The notes beneath the pieces are model-generated. The model did no database searches and was not told where the DNA came from. It saw only the letters and a program-made list of their open reading frames with translations. From Xanthobacteraceae bacterium (lineage in GTDB: Bacteria > Pseudomonadota > Alphaproteobacteria > Rhizobiales > Xanthobacteraceae), in assembly GCA_030037105.1 (NCBI GenBank), contig JASHRY010000264.1, positions 1 through 18,809 on the forward strand: a DNA stretch of 18,809 nucleotides, given 5' to 3'. A program made the position numbers and the translations under genes. Positions within the stretch are counted from its first letter, which is position 1, and every line of letters starts with the position of its first letter. Of this stretch, positions 1 to 7,163 are shown piece by piece.

Positions 1-116
1 GACACGGATGACAGTATGACGAAAAAACGAGTTCCCCGCACTTCCCTTATCGGGGGCTGCTTGCTACATGAATTTCGCGACGGCACGTCCGCATGAAGTG
101 GGTAGATATATCTTAG

Positions 117-193
<77 letters not shown>

Positions 194-214
194 CCGATCC
201 GTGCAATGTCAGCG

Positions 215-240
215 AAGGCGATCCAAAAGGATCGCCTTTT
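215..240 (+). terminator. Rho-independent terminator of the tRNA-fMet gene
   Basis: A perfect 10-bp stem (215-224 with 229-238) closes an AAAA loop and ends in a short T run, with more Ts at 244-247. It begins 21 nt after the tRNA CCA end and points the same way, so it almost certainly ends the tRNA transcript. Confidence 0.9.
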
Positions 241-342
241 GCATTTTAAGGCCGGCTTTGCGGCGGTCGCGTGTTGCACCTCTCCGCAGCCAAACTGCCT
301 ATTCCGTTTTTCAGTCGCCCGGATTGCAGTCGGTGTCATCCG

Positions 343-364
343 GCCTGCGGCCGGTGCCGCAGGC
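343..364. terminator. GC-rich perfect hairpin downstream of the hydrolase gene
   Basis: A perfect 9-bp inverted repeat (GCCTGCGGC at 343-351, GCCGCAGGC at 356-364) with a CGGT loop. It lies 57 nt past the stop of the minus-strand hydrolase. There is no T run on either strand, so it may stabilise the 3' end or act as a weak terminator and not as a classical intrinsic one. Confidence 0.4.
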
Positions 365-420
365 ATCCGTCATCCCAAAGTGCCAATCGATTCAAGTCGC
401 GGCGATTGGCGCGCTATAGG

Positions 421-1659
421 CTAAGCGAGCGCGGCGTGGACGAGATTGCGGAACAACTGGCGGTAATAGTTGCGCTGCCGCGGCGCCTGCATCATCATCA
501 AGGCGACCAGGTCCTCTTGCGGCGCGACCCAGAACGCGGTGCCGGCGACGCCGCCCCAAAAAAATTCGCCCGGCGTGCCCGGGGTCGGCGCCATCCCGAC
601 CGCCTGGCGCACCGCAAACCCGAGCCCGAAGCCGTGTCCCGGCGGCAGCAGCGTCGTGGGCGGGATGCGCACGCTTGGCCCGAGATGATCGGCGGTCATG
701 AACGCCAGCGTCTTGCGTCCGAGGACACGGACGTCGCCGAGCGCGCCGCCGCTATAAAGCATCAGCAGGAAGCGCGCGTAGTCATCGGTCGTCGAGACTA
801 GCCCGCCCCCTCCCGATTCGAACCGCGGCGCGGTCCGTGTCTCGATGAGCGCGACCGGCGGTCCACCATCGGGGTCCGCGACAAATGGCTCGGCCAGCCG
901 CTCGTATTTGTCTGCGGGCGTGAAGAAAGCCGTATCGTTCATGCCGAGCGGCGCCAGGATTCGCTCGCGCAGGAACGCGCTTAATGTTTTGCCGGAAACA
1001 AGCTCGATGATCCGCCCGACAATATCGGTGGAGTAGCTGTAATTCCAGGACGCGCCCGGCTGATCGATCAGCGGCAGCTTAGCAAGCTCGGCGACAAATT
1101 CGGCGGTGGTGAGATCACGCGTTAAGAAGCATTTGGCGTTGGCGGGATCACCGGTGAACAACCGCGCCTCTTTGTAACGGCGCTGCACCGCCGAGTTGCC
1201 GGTGAACGCGTACGTCAACCCTGAAGTATGACGCAGCAGGTCCTGGATGGTGATGGCTCGTTCGGCTGGGACCAGTTCAAGCTTGCCATTGCTTTCGACG
1301 CCGACACGAGGGTCGGCGAATTCGGGCAGGAATTTCGCCAGCGGATCGTTGATGAACAGCCGGCCTTCCTCAACCAGCGTCATGGCTGCGACCGAAACGA
1401 TCGGCTTGGTCATCGAGTAAATGCGGAAGATGGCGTCGTTGCGCAGCGGCGGACCATCGGGCCGCAGGGCGCCGATGTCGCGCCGATAAGCGACCTTGCC
1501 GTGTCGAGCGATCAACATCGAGACGCCCGGCAGGCGACGGGCATCGACTTCGCGCTGCATGACCGCGGTCAGCCTGGAGAGGCCGGCAGGGGAAAGGCCG
1601 ACCTCGTCGGGGTCCGTCGCTGGCAGAGCTTGAGAAATACGTGCGCGAGGCTCGTTCAC
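421..1659 (-). CDS. Serine hydrolase, beta-lactamase fold (class C / family VIII esterase-like)
   Basis: Predicted 412-residue serine hydrolase of the beta-lactamase (PF00144) superfamily, which includes class C beta-lactamases, penicillin-binding esterases and family VIII carboxylesterases. The nucleophile motif S-x-x-K is SMTK at residues 82-85. The second motif is tyrosine-rich (NYSYSTD, 206-212), and a glycine-rich GGGGLVST follows at 283-290. Near the C-terminus FFWGGVAGTAFWV (366-378) stands where true beta-lactamases have KTG; WGG-like forms occur in EstB-type family VIII esterases. An esterase or amide hydrolase is therefore likelier than antibiotic resistance. No signal peptide is visible. 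The frame stays open to a TTG at 1710, but I chose the GTG at 1659 because AGGA lies six bases upstream (1666-1669). It is divergent from the siderophore-reductase gene. The substrate cannot be read from the sequence. Confidence 0.85.
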   Translation of the reverse strand: MNEPRARISQALPATDPDEVGLSPAGLSRLTAVMQREVDARRLPGVSMLIARHGKVAYRRDIGALRPDGPPLRNDAIFRIYSMTKPIVSVAAMTLVEEGRLFINDPLAKFLPEFADPRVGVESNGKLELVPAERAITIQDLLRHTSGLTYAFTGNSAVQRRYKEARLFTGDPANAKCFLTRDLTTAEFVAELAKLPLIDQPGASWNYSYSTDIVGRIIELVSGKTLSAFLRERILAPLGMNDTAFFTPADKYERLAEPFVADPDGGPPVALIETRTAPRFESGGGGLVSTTDDYARFLLMLYSGGALGDVRVLGRKTLAFMTADHLGPSVRIPPTTLLPPGHGFGLGFAVRQAVGMAPTPGTPGEFFWGGVAGTAFWVAPQEDLVALMMMQAPRQRNYYRQLFRNLVHAALA

Positions 1660-1732
1660 GGTCGGTCCTGGCGAGACTTGGCGGCGGGCGCTGCCGCAAC
1701 ACTGGCGCAACCGCCTATTTCACGCAATGCCG

Positions 1733-1742
1733 GTAAATTTAC
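1733..1742. promoter_or_regulatory. Perfect AT-rich palindrome between divergent genes (candidate operator)
   Basis: GTAAATTTAC is a perfect 10-bp palindrome in an otherwise GC-rich stretch. It lies 74 bp upstream of the hydrolase start and 98 bp upstream of the siderophore-reductase start. The position suits an operator for one or both genes. It does not match the iron-control elements I know (Irr ICE or full Fur box), so the regulator is unknown. Confidence 0.3.
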
Positions 1743-1839
1743 GACGTCGGAACCGCGCCTTCGATCGTGGTGTTTTGCCGATCTGGAACTATCTCATGCA
1801 ACGGAACATCGCAGGCCTCATTCAGCGGAAAGGTCATCC

Positions 1840-2676
1840 ATGTCGGAAATGCACTCGGCGGCGGAGCGTACCGCCCGTCGCGTTCGCCATGAAACCAAAT
1901 TGCGTATGCTGCAAGTCCGGGACGTGAGCCGGCTCACGCCGAAGATGGTGCGGATTATCGTCGGCGGCGACGAGCTTGAGGGTTTCGTCAGCGCCGCTCA
2001 CGACGATCATGTCAAGCTGTTCTTCCCCCGGCCGGGCCAGGACAAGCCTGTATTGCCGAAGCCAAGCCCCAACGGGCCGGTCTACTCCGAGGGCGCGCCG
2101 AAGCCCGCGGCGCGCGATTACACCCCGCGCCGCTACGATGCCGTGGCGAACACGCTGGCGATCGACTTCGTGCTGCATGGCGACGGCCCGGCGACGGCCT
2201 GGGCGGCGCAGGCCCGGACAGGGCAATACCTCGGTGTCGGCGGGCCGCGCGGATCATTCATCGTGCCTGACGATTTCGACTGGTATCTTCTGGCCGGCGA
2301 CGAGACCGCGCTGCCGGCCATCGGGCGCCGTTTGGAGGAACTGCCGTCGGGAAGCCACGCTGTTGTCATCGTCGAAGTGGAGAACGCCGCCGAGGAACAG
2401 TCCTTCGACACGCGCGCCCGGCTCGAGACGCGATGGCTCTATCGCCACGACGCCGACGGCCCCGCACCTGGCGACCACTCACTGCTGCTAACGGCAATCG
2501 CCGGCCTGACCCTTCCGCCCGGCGACGGTTATGCCTGGGTGGCCGCGGAAGCCGCAACGGCGAAAGCCCTGCGTCGGCATCTGGTCGATGAGCGCGGCCT
2601 GCGCAAGGATCGGGTAAAGGCCGCCGCCTATTGGAAGCGCGGCGCTGTCGCCGTGCACGAGACCTACGACGATTAA
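1840..2676 (+). CDS. Siderophore-interacting protein (FAD-dependent ferric-siderophore reductase)
   Basis: A 278-residue cytoplasmic flavoprotein of the ViuB/YqjH (SIP) family. These enzymes reduce Fe(III) bound to imported siderophores with NAD(P)H or ferredoxin so that iron is released. The N-terminal FAD-binding barrel carries RDYTPRRY (92-99), the family's R-x-Y-T-x-R flavin motif, then HGDGPATAWA (113-122) and the phosphate-binding turn GGPRGSF (134-140). The C-terminal SIP domain shows GDETALPAIGRRLEELP (153-169) and the conserved terminal YWKRG (264-268). Length is normal for the family. The frame is open far upstream, but that part is antisense to the hydrolase; I chose the ATG at 1840, after GGAAAGGTC, because the family fold begins just after it. 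No siderophore receptor or ABC importer lies in the window, so it appears as a stand-alone iron gene. Confidence 0.9.
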   Translation: MSEMHSAAERTARRVRHETKLRMLQVRDVSRLTPKMVRIIVGGDELEGFVSAAHDDHVKLFFPRPGQDKPVLPKPSPNGPVYSEGAPKPAARDYTPRRYDAVANTLAIDFVLHGDGPATAWAAQARTGQYLGVGGPRGSFIVPDDFDWYLLAGDETALPAIGRRLEELPSGSHAVVIVEVENAAEEQSFDTRARLETRWLYRHDADGPAPGDHSLLLTAIAGLTLPPGDGYAWVAAEAATAKALRRHLVDERGLRKDRVKAAAYWKRGAVAVHETYDD

Positions 2677-2681
2677 TTCCC

Positions 2682-2770
2682 CCGCCGGCGCGCGAGAGAA
2701 GGCCAAAGCTTATGCTCGCGCGAACTCGCGCGGCGCCGCGCTTGCGTATGATCGCGGCGCGCGCTGGCGG
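2682..2770. terminator. GC-rich nested inverted repeats between convergent genes
   Basis: The outer arms 2682-2694 and 2758-2770 pair over 13 bp with one G-U wobble. Inside lies a second perfect hairpin, CGCGCG-AACT-CGCGCG (2717-2732). The structure fills the gap between the siderophore-reductase stop and the small minus-strand membrane gene, which end face to face. Without a T run, bidirectional transcription blocking is an inference. Confidence 0.45.
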
Positions 2771-2773
2771 CGT

Positions 2774-2941
2774 TTAGAACGTCGCCGGGACGAAATGATT
2801 GATCGCCGCGAGCACGACGAGGAGGACGAGACCGATGGCCAGGCTCCAGGCGATCAATTTCTTCTCGATCGGCAGCAGCGGCTCAACGGCGGCGCCGCGT
2901 AATTCTTCGCGCAAGTCCGTACCTGTGTTCGACTGCGACAT
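2774..2941 (-). CDS. Small single-helix membrane protein (55 aa) downstream of the YeiH-type transporter
   Basis: A 55-residue ORF with an ATG and a strong ribosome binding site (AGGAG six bases before the start). The first 28 residues are polar and charged (LREELRGAAVEPLLPIEKKL is residues 10-29). One hydrophobic segment follows (about 30-49), then a short tail ending VPATF. The charge pattern (EKK before the helix) predicts a cytoplasmic N-terminus and one transmembrane helix. It lies 138 bp downstream of the UPF0324/YeiH-type transporter on the same strand with no clear terminator between them, so it may be co-transcribed and could be an accessory subunit. I do not recognise a named family. 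It is easily missed because of its size. Confidence 0.7.
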   Translation of the reverse strand: MSQSNTGTDLREELRGAAVEPLLPIEKKLIAWSLAIGLVLLVVLAAINHFVPATF

Positions 2942-2972
2942 GATGTTCTCCTGACGATGCTCTCCTGATCCC

Positions 2973-3011
2973 GGAGCGAAATGACTGATCTTCGAATTAC
3001 CATTCCGCTCC
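2973..3011 (-). other. Inverted repeat between transporter gene and small membrane gene
   Basis: Arms 2973-2983 and 3001-3011 pair over 11 bp with one G-U wobble in the minus-strand RNA, around a 17-nt loop. No T run follows, so it does not look like an intrinsic terminator. It could protect or process the mRNA between the two genes, or set different expression levels for them. Confidence 0.4.
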
Positions 3012-3079
3012 GTGCTTTTGTTTCATCGTGCGTCCGGACGGCAAAACGATTCCCACTTTTCCACTACGCGCCCAGTTTC

Positions 3080-4567
3080 TCATCCGGCCAAGGGCGGCGT
3101 GATCCCGCCGAAGAAGAACCACGAGATCAACAGTCCCACCCAGATGACGAAGCCGAACAGGCTGACCAGATAGACGGCGGCGAGCTTGCCGAACCCCTCC
3201 TGCCACAGCGTCTTGAAGTGCGAGAGCACGCCGATCGAGAAGAAGGTGAGGATGAAGAAGATCACGCGGAACGTGTTGGCCTCGCCGATCGCGGCGGGAA
3301 CCTTCTTGGCAAGATCGGCCGGCGTGCCGAGCGCAAGGTAGAGCCCGACGATGAACGTGATCACGAAGCCGATGATGAACTTGGGGAAGCGCTGCCAGAT
3401 TTCCCGCGCCTTCGCCTTGTCCTGCTCCGGCGTAACGTTGATGTGGTTGGTCCAGATATAGCCGAGGACGAAGGCCCAGATGCCGATGAAAATGTCGATG
3501 AATACCTTGATCGTCGCCGCGGTGCCGAGAATCCAGCCCGGCTGATAATGAACGCCGGCCGCGGCATTCTTCGCCAGGATCAGAGATTCGGTGATGCCGC
3601 CGGCAGCGACGGCCGCGCCGTCGGTCTTGACCGCGAGTCCCATCCAGGCGCCGGCAACAAGCGGCTCATGCGCGAGGAAGGCCTGGGCGACGAAAGGCAG
3701 AATGAGCACCTCGACTACGGCGAAGATCACGACCAGCGAGGATACCAGCACCGGCACCACCGGCCGGGCGCGGATCGCGCCGCCGGTGGCGATCGCGGCG
3801 GAAACGCCGCAGATCGAGATACCGGAGGCAAGCGGCGCCGCCCATTCGCGGTTGAAGCCGAACCATCTGCGGGCGACGAAATAGACCACGGCCCAGTAAA
3901 TCAGATACGCCTCCACGATCGCGGCGACGCCGCGCAGGAGGAGCGAACTGGCGAAACCGAGCTTTCTCGCCGCAGTCACCGCGAAGACGCCACCAAGGAT
4001 GACGATTGCGACCTTGATGTAGAGTTCCGGCCGCACCGCTTCCCTGATCGCCGCGGCGAACCGCGGAAAGAAATTGGCAATGATCAGTCCGGCGACAAGA
4101 GCGAAGATGTAGCCTCCTTCATTGGTGAGTCTCAACGACCAATTGATGCCGAATTTCTGCTGTTCCATCGGCGAGGCCGCCGCGAAATGAGCGAAGTTGC
4201 CGATCACCCAACTCGCATAGGCGAGCCAGAACACGGCGGTGAAGGCGAGCGCAAACCTCTTCACGTCGCTTTTGAGCGCCGCGGCCGCGGCGCTGAGCAC
4301 GACGAGCAGCGCGACATAGGTCGCGACCAGCGCGCCGACGCCGCCGAACGCGGCGTAGCCCTTCGAAGTTGCTTTAAGCGCCTGGCCGAGATTGATCCAC
4401 ACCGAGGTGCTCACCACCCAACCGATAAGATCCGCGTTGGCGAGCGCAGCCAGGGCGAGAACGAAGATGAGCAGGCCGAGGATGACGGCAAGCCAGTCCT
4501 CGTTGAGGGCGGCGGCAGGCTCCACCGCGGCCGGCGCGGCGGCGTTGGTGAGATACGCATTGGACAT
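3080..4567 (-). CDS. YeiH/UPF0324-family membrane transporter (putative sulfate exporter family)
   Basis: A 495-residue polytopic inner-membrane protein of the UPF0324/YeiH family (PF03601), annotated elsewhere as putative sulfate exporter; the physiological substrate is poorly established. The family signature SGISICGVSAAIATGGAI lies at 248-265, preceded by about six hydrophobic segments. Further membrane segments lie around 270-298, 345-370, 396-412, 433-448 and 463-487. The charged loop 377-394 is probably cytoplasmic. E. coli YeiH has about 350 residues, so this is a long form with extra N-terminal helices before the conserved core. The ATG at 4567 has AGGGG a few bases upstream. The 55-aa membrane protein follows on the same strand. 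No LysR regulator, the usual partner of yeiH, lies nearby. Confidence 0.82.
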   Translation of the reverse strand: MSNAYLTNAAAPAAVEPAAALNEDWLAVILGLLIFVLALAALANADLIGWVVSTSVWINLGQALKATSKGYAAFGGVGALVATYVALLVVLSAAAAALKSDVKRFALAFTAVFWLAYASWVIGNFAHFAAASPMEQQKFGINWSLRLTNEGGYIFALVAGLIIANFFPRFAAAIREAVRPELYIKVAIVILGGVFAVTAARKLGFASSLLLRGVAAIVEAYLIYWAVVYFVARRWFGFNREWAAPLASGISICGVSAAIATGGAIRARPVVPVLVSSLVVIFAVVEVLILPFVAQAFLAHEPLVAGAWMGLAVKTDGAAVAAGGITESLILAKNAAAGVHYQPGWILGTAATIKVFIDIFIGIWAFVLGYIWTNHINVTPEQDKAKAREIWQRFPKFIIGFVITFIVGLYLALGTPADLAKKVPAAIGEANTFRVIFFILTFFSIGVLSHFKTLWQEGFGKLAAVYLVSLFGFVIWVGLLISWFFFGGITPPLAG

Positions 4568-5113
4568 GTTGTTCCCCTCGCCGGCGCATGCCGGCGCTCC
4601 CGTGCAGTGATTTCAAAGTGTGATTGCAGACGCGGGCGACGCTTGCGGCGCGCGCCGTTCATGCCGACGTTCGAAGGACAAGCTCGACGCTGGCGAGCAG
4701 CGTCATTTGATCCATCTCCATGGTTGAGGAGCCCACGAAGATGCTTCGTGGCGCTTTAGCGTTTTTTCGCGGCGCAAGCTGCTCCGTCAAATTCCGCGAT
4801 CCGTTGACCGGACGATCGATCTCACCATCGCACGGTGGAAAGTCAATGCACCAAACAAAAATAAGATAAACTTGGTCGGAAGACGTGTTTCCTGACGAAC
4901 GAATTCTCTCTATCGGGGCCAGAGGATGAAACAATGTTTTGTGTTTTCCTCGGACCTTAGGCTCGCCCGGGTGGGAATTCGAGCGGAGGCTTTGGCATTT
5001 AAGGTATTCGCAGCCCGATCGGGAGCGGCTTCGTCCTGCTACGACAATAAAATCCATTCGATCAACGGCGCTCGGATCGCGCGCCTTGCTATGATCGGGG
5101 CCGGGAAAGAAAT
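4568..5113. other. 546-bp intergenic region upstream of the YeiH-type gene
   Basis: No convincing gene. It separates the ABC transporter stop from the YeiH-type start, both on the minus strand, and should hold the latter's promoter. A TTGACT on the minus strand (4846-4841) could be a -35 box, but the hexamer 17 bp on (GAGATC) is a poor -10. An AT-rich patch (4851-4871) lies just upstream of that box. A plus-strand ORF 4926-5168 (80 codons) has no family resemblance and runs into the ABC gene antisense; I do not call it. A hairpin with a T run is listed separately. Confidence 0.5.
4733..4767 (+). terminator. Hairpin followed by T6 in the leader of the YeiH-type gene
   Basis: A perfect 8-bp stem (CCACGAAG 4733-4740, CTTCGTGG 4744-4751) with an ATG loop is followed ten bases later by six Ts (4762-4767). 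On the plus strand it resembles a loose intrinsic terminator, yet no plus-strand gene precedes it. On the minus strand the same stem would sit in the 5' leader of the transporter mRNA. Confidence 0.3.
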
Positions 5114-6871
5114 TCACGCTGCCTGCGTCGCCAAGCGATCCATCTCGCGTTGCACGAGCCGGCGGTAGAGCCCTTCGCGGCGCATCAAAAGATCGGGCGG
5201 GCCGTCCTGCATGATTCGACCGAGTTGCAGCACCACGATGCGATCGAAACTCCTCACCGTGGAGAGGCGATGGGCAATGGCGATGACCGTGCGCCCGCGC
5301 ATCAAGCGGCCCAACGCCTCGCGGATAATTTCCTCCGATTCGCTGTCGAGCGCGGATGTCGCCTCGTCGAGCAAAAGCAGCGGCGCGTCCTTGAGGAAGG
5401 CGCGGGCGATAGCGATGCGTTGGCGCTGGCCGCCGGAAAGCTTGACGCCGCGTTCACCGACGATGGTGCGGATGCCGACCGGCAGGTCCTCGATGAAGTC
5501 GCAACGCGCCGCGATCGCCGCTTCGAGCACGTCATCATCCGAGGCATCCGGCCTGCCGTAGCGGATGTTCTCCATCACCGAGCGATGAAACAGCGCGGTA
5601 TCCTGGGGCACGACACCGATTGATTCGCGCAGGCTCTCCTGGGTGACGCGGGCAATATCCTGTCCGTCGATCAGAATGCGCCCGTCTTGCACGTCGTAGA
5701 AACGCTGCAACAGCGCGAATAGCGTCGACTTGCCGCTGCCGGAATGACCGACGAGGCCGACGCGCTCACCCGACTTGAAGCTGAGGTTGAGGTTGGTGAA
5801 AATTTGGTGCCCGTCGCCGTAGCGGAAACAAACGTGCTCGAATTTGACGCAGGCGGCGCGCTTGATCAGCGGCGTCGCCTGGGGATGGTCGCGCAATTCG
5901 TGCGGCACCAGGAGCGTCGCCAGCGCTTCGGCAAGACGCGCAATATGCTGCGTAATATCGACCAGCGCCACGGCGAGGTCGCGCGTCGCGTGCAAAACCG
6001 AGATGCCCAAGGTGCAGGCGAGCACGACGTCGCCGGTGGTGGCCGCGCCCTGCCGCCAGAGCATGATCGCCCAGGCGAGCAGACCGAGCGCCAATACGAT
6101 CGTCACCACGGCGTGAAAAATACGAAGCTTCTCGAGATACAACAGGCTGCGCCGCCGGGCATCCATCTCGCGATCGATCGTCGCATCAAAGCGACGATGC
6201 TCGCGCCGGGAACCGCCGAACGCCCGCACCAGCGGCATATTAGCCACCACATCGGCCATCTCGCCGTCCACTGCGGCCGCCTTGCTGGCGAAGTCATGGT
6301 GTAACGGCCGGCCGGAGATTGCCAGTCGGAACATGACGCAAACCATGACGCCGGCGACGACGGCGAGACCGAGAGCCATCGGCAGGCTGATCGTGCGCAC
6401 CAAGGCGATCGCCGCAACCGTAGCCGCGCATGGCGGCAGCACGTTCCAGACAAACATGTTCTCGCCCGTGAACACCGCGTTGGCGGTCGCGGTCACGCGG
6501 CTTGTCAGCGTGCCGGGCATGCGATCGGTGAAATAGTTGGGTGAATGTCCGGTGAGATGCCGGAACAGATCGCGCCGCAGATCGCCGGTTACCCCGACGA
6601 ACGCGAAATTCGCGACCCCGCTCGCGATCCGCCACAACAGGTTGTCGGCCGCGATCAGCGAGCCAAGGAAAATAAACGCCGTCCATACGTCGGCGCTCAC
6701 GCCGCGGGATAGCGTATCGACCAGATACTTGACGCCATATTGCGTGCCTACGGAGCAGACCACGGCGCACAGTACGGCGGTCAGGATAACCACATGGGAT
6801 AGCGGCCGTCGCCGCACGTAGCGAAGAATAAAAGCAAGCGGTCGACTGGCATAATCACAAAGATCGTTCAT
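5114..6871 (-). CDS. ABC exporter half-transporter (permease fused to ATPase)
   Basis: A 585-residue fusion of one ABC type-1 exporter membrane domain and one nucleotide-binding domain, normally active as a dimer in the inner membrane. The membrane domain covers about 1-325 with hydrophobic segments near 25-45, 62-80, 140-180 and 253-290. The ATPase has Walker A GHSGSGKST (375-383), Q-loop VPQDTALF (421-428), signature LSGGQ (478-482), Walker B LLLLDE (498-503) and the H-loop histidine 534. All catalytic motifs are intact. The family includes lipid, peptide and multidrug exporters; the substrate is not readable. The frame opens at a TTG (6934), with ATGs at 6892 and 6871. I chose 6871 (GGAGA ten bases upstream); 6892 has a stronger GAGGAGGG but twelve bases away. 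A stress-sigma-like promoter lies upstream. Confidence 0.88.
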   Translation of the reverse strand: MNDLCDYASRPLAFILRYVRRRPLSHVVILTAVLCAVVCSVGTQYGVKYLVDTLSRGVSADVWTAFIFLGSLIAADNLLWRIASGVANFAFVGVTGDLRRDLFRHLTGHSPNYFTDRMPGTLTSRVTATANAVFTGENMFVWNVLPPCAATVAAIALVRTISLPMALGLAVVAGVMVCVMFRLAISGRPLHHDFASKAAAVDGEMADVVANMPLVRAFGGSRREHRRFDATIDREMDARRRSLLYLEKLRIFHAVVTIVLALGLLAWAIMLWRQGAATTGDVVLACTLGISVLHATRDLAVALVDITQHIARLAEALATLLVPHELRDHPQATPLIKRAACVKFEHVCFRYGDGHQIFTNLNLSFKSGERVGLVGHSGSGKSTLFALLQRFYDVQDGRILIDGQDIARVTQESLRESIGVVPQDTALFHRSVMENIRYGRPDASDDDVLEAAIAARCDFIEDLPVGIRTIVGERGVKLSGGQRQRIAIARAFLKDAPLLLLDEATSALDSESEEIIREALGRLMRGRTVIAIAHRLSTVRSFDRIVVLQLGRIMQDGPPDLLMRREGLYRRLVQREMDRLATQAA

Positions 6872-7017
6872 GGACGTCTGGTCTCCGCGCATGAATGCTG
6901 CCGACCCTCCTCGACCCGTGCTCCGAGACCACAACGCGCAAAGCTTCGAAATTATCCCGATCCCCGACTTTATCGTTTATCGCCTCCGCTTTCGGGAACC
7001 GCTGCACGATCTGGGTG

Positions 7018-7042
7018 AACGTTGCGGCACCGGAAAAGTTCC
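7018..7042 (-). promoter_or_regulatory. EcfG/RpoE2-type (general stress) promoter for the ABC exporter
   Basis: On the minus strand GGAAC (7042-7038), 16 bases, then CGTT (7021-7018). This exactly fits the GGAAC-N16/17-CGTT consensus of alphaproteobacterial general-stress sigma factors. Transcription would start near 7010 and give a leader of about 120-140 nt before the exporter gene. Confidence 0.5.
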
Positions 7043-7163
7043 CGAAGCGCAAAAAAATAAGTTCCGCCTCGAATTTGAAACATTCGGCCGCATTTTTGTT
7101 CTTGGTTCTGTGCCGGAAAGGCGCGGATGAGGGCTTCATCCATATCTTGAAAGGTCAAGTTCA

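Noticed and set aside
1749..1776. GGAAC-N17-TGTT as a stress promoter for the siderophore reductase
   Set aside because: The -10 part lacks the C of CGTT and GGAAC also recurs nearby by chance; too weak to list as a feature.
2981..4759. 592-codon plus-strand open frame antisense to the YeiH-type gene
   Set aside because: Extremely charged, repetitive D/E/R-rich translation typical of the reverse strand of a GC-rich membrane gene; the minus-strand frame has a family signature, hydrophobic segments and a ribosome binding site.
4926..5168. 80-codon plus-strand ORF with an ATG after a purine-rich stretch
   Set aside because: No family resemblance, and its last third is antisense to the conserved 3' end of the ABC exporter gene. 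Not strong enough to call.
6994..7022. Plus-strand GGAAC and CGTT before the glycosyltransferase
   Set aside because: The spacing is 20 bp, outside the 16-17 bp needed for an EcfG promoter; the CGTT is shared with the minus-strand box at 7018-7042.
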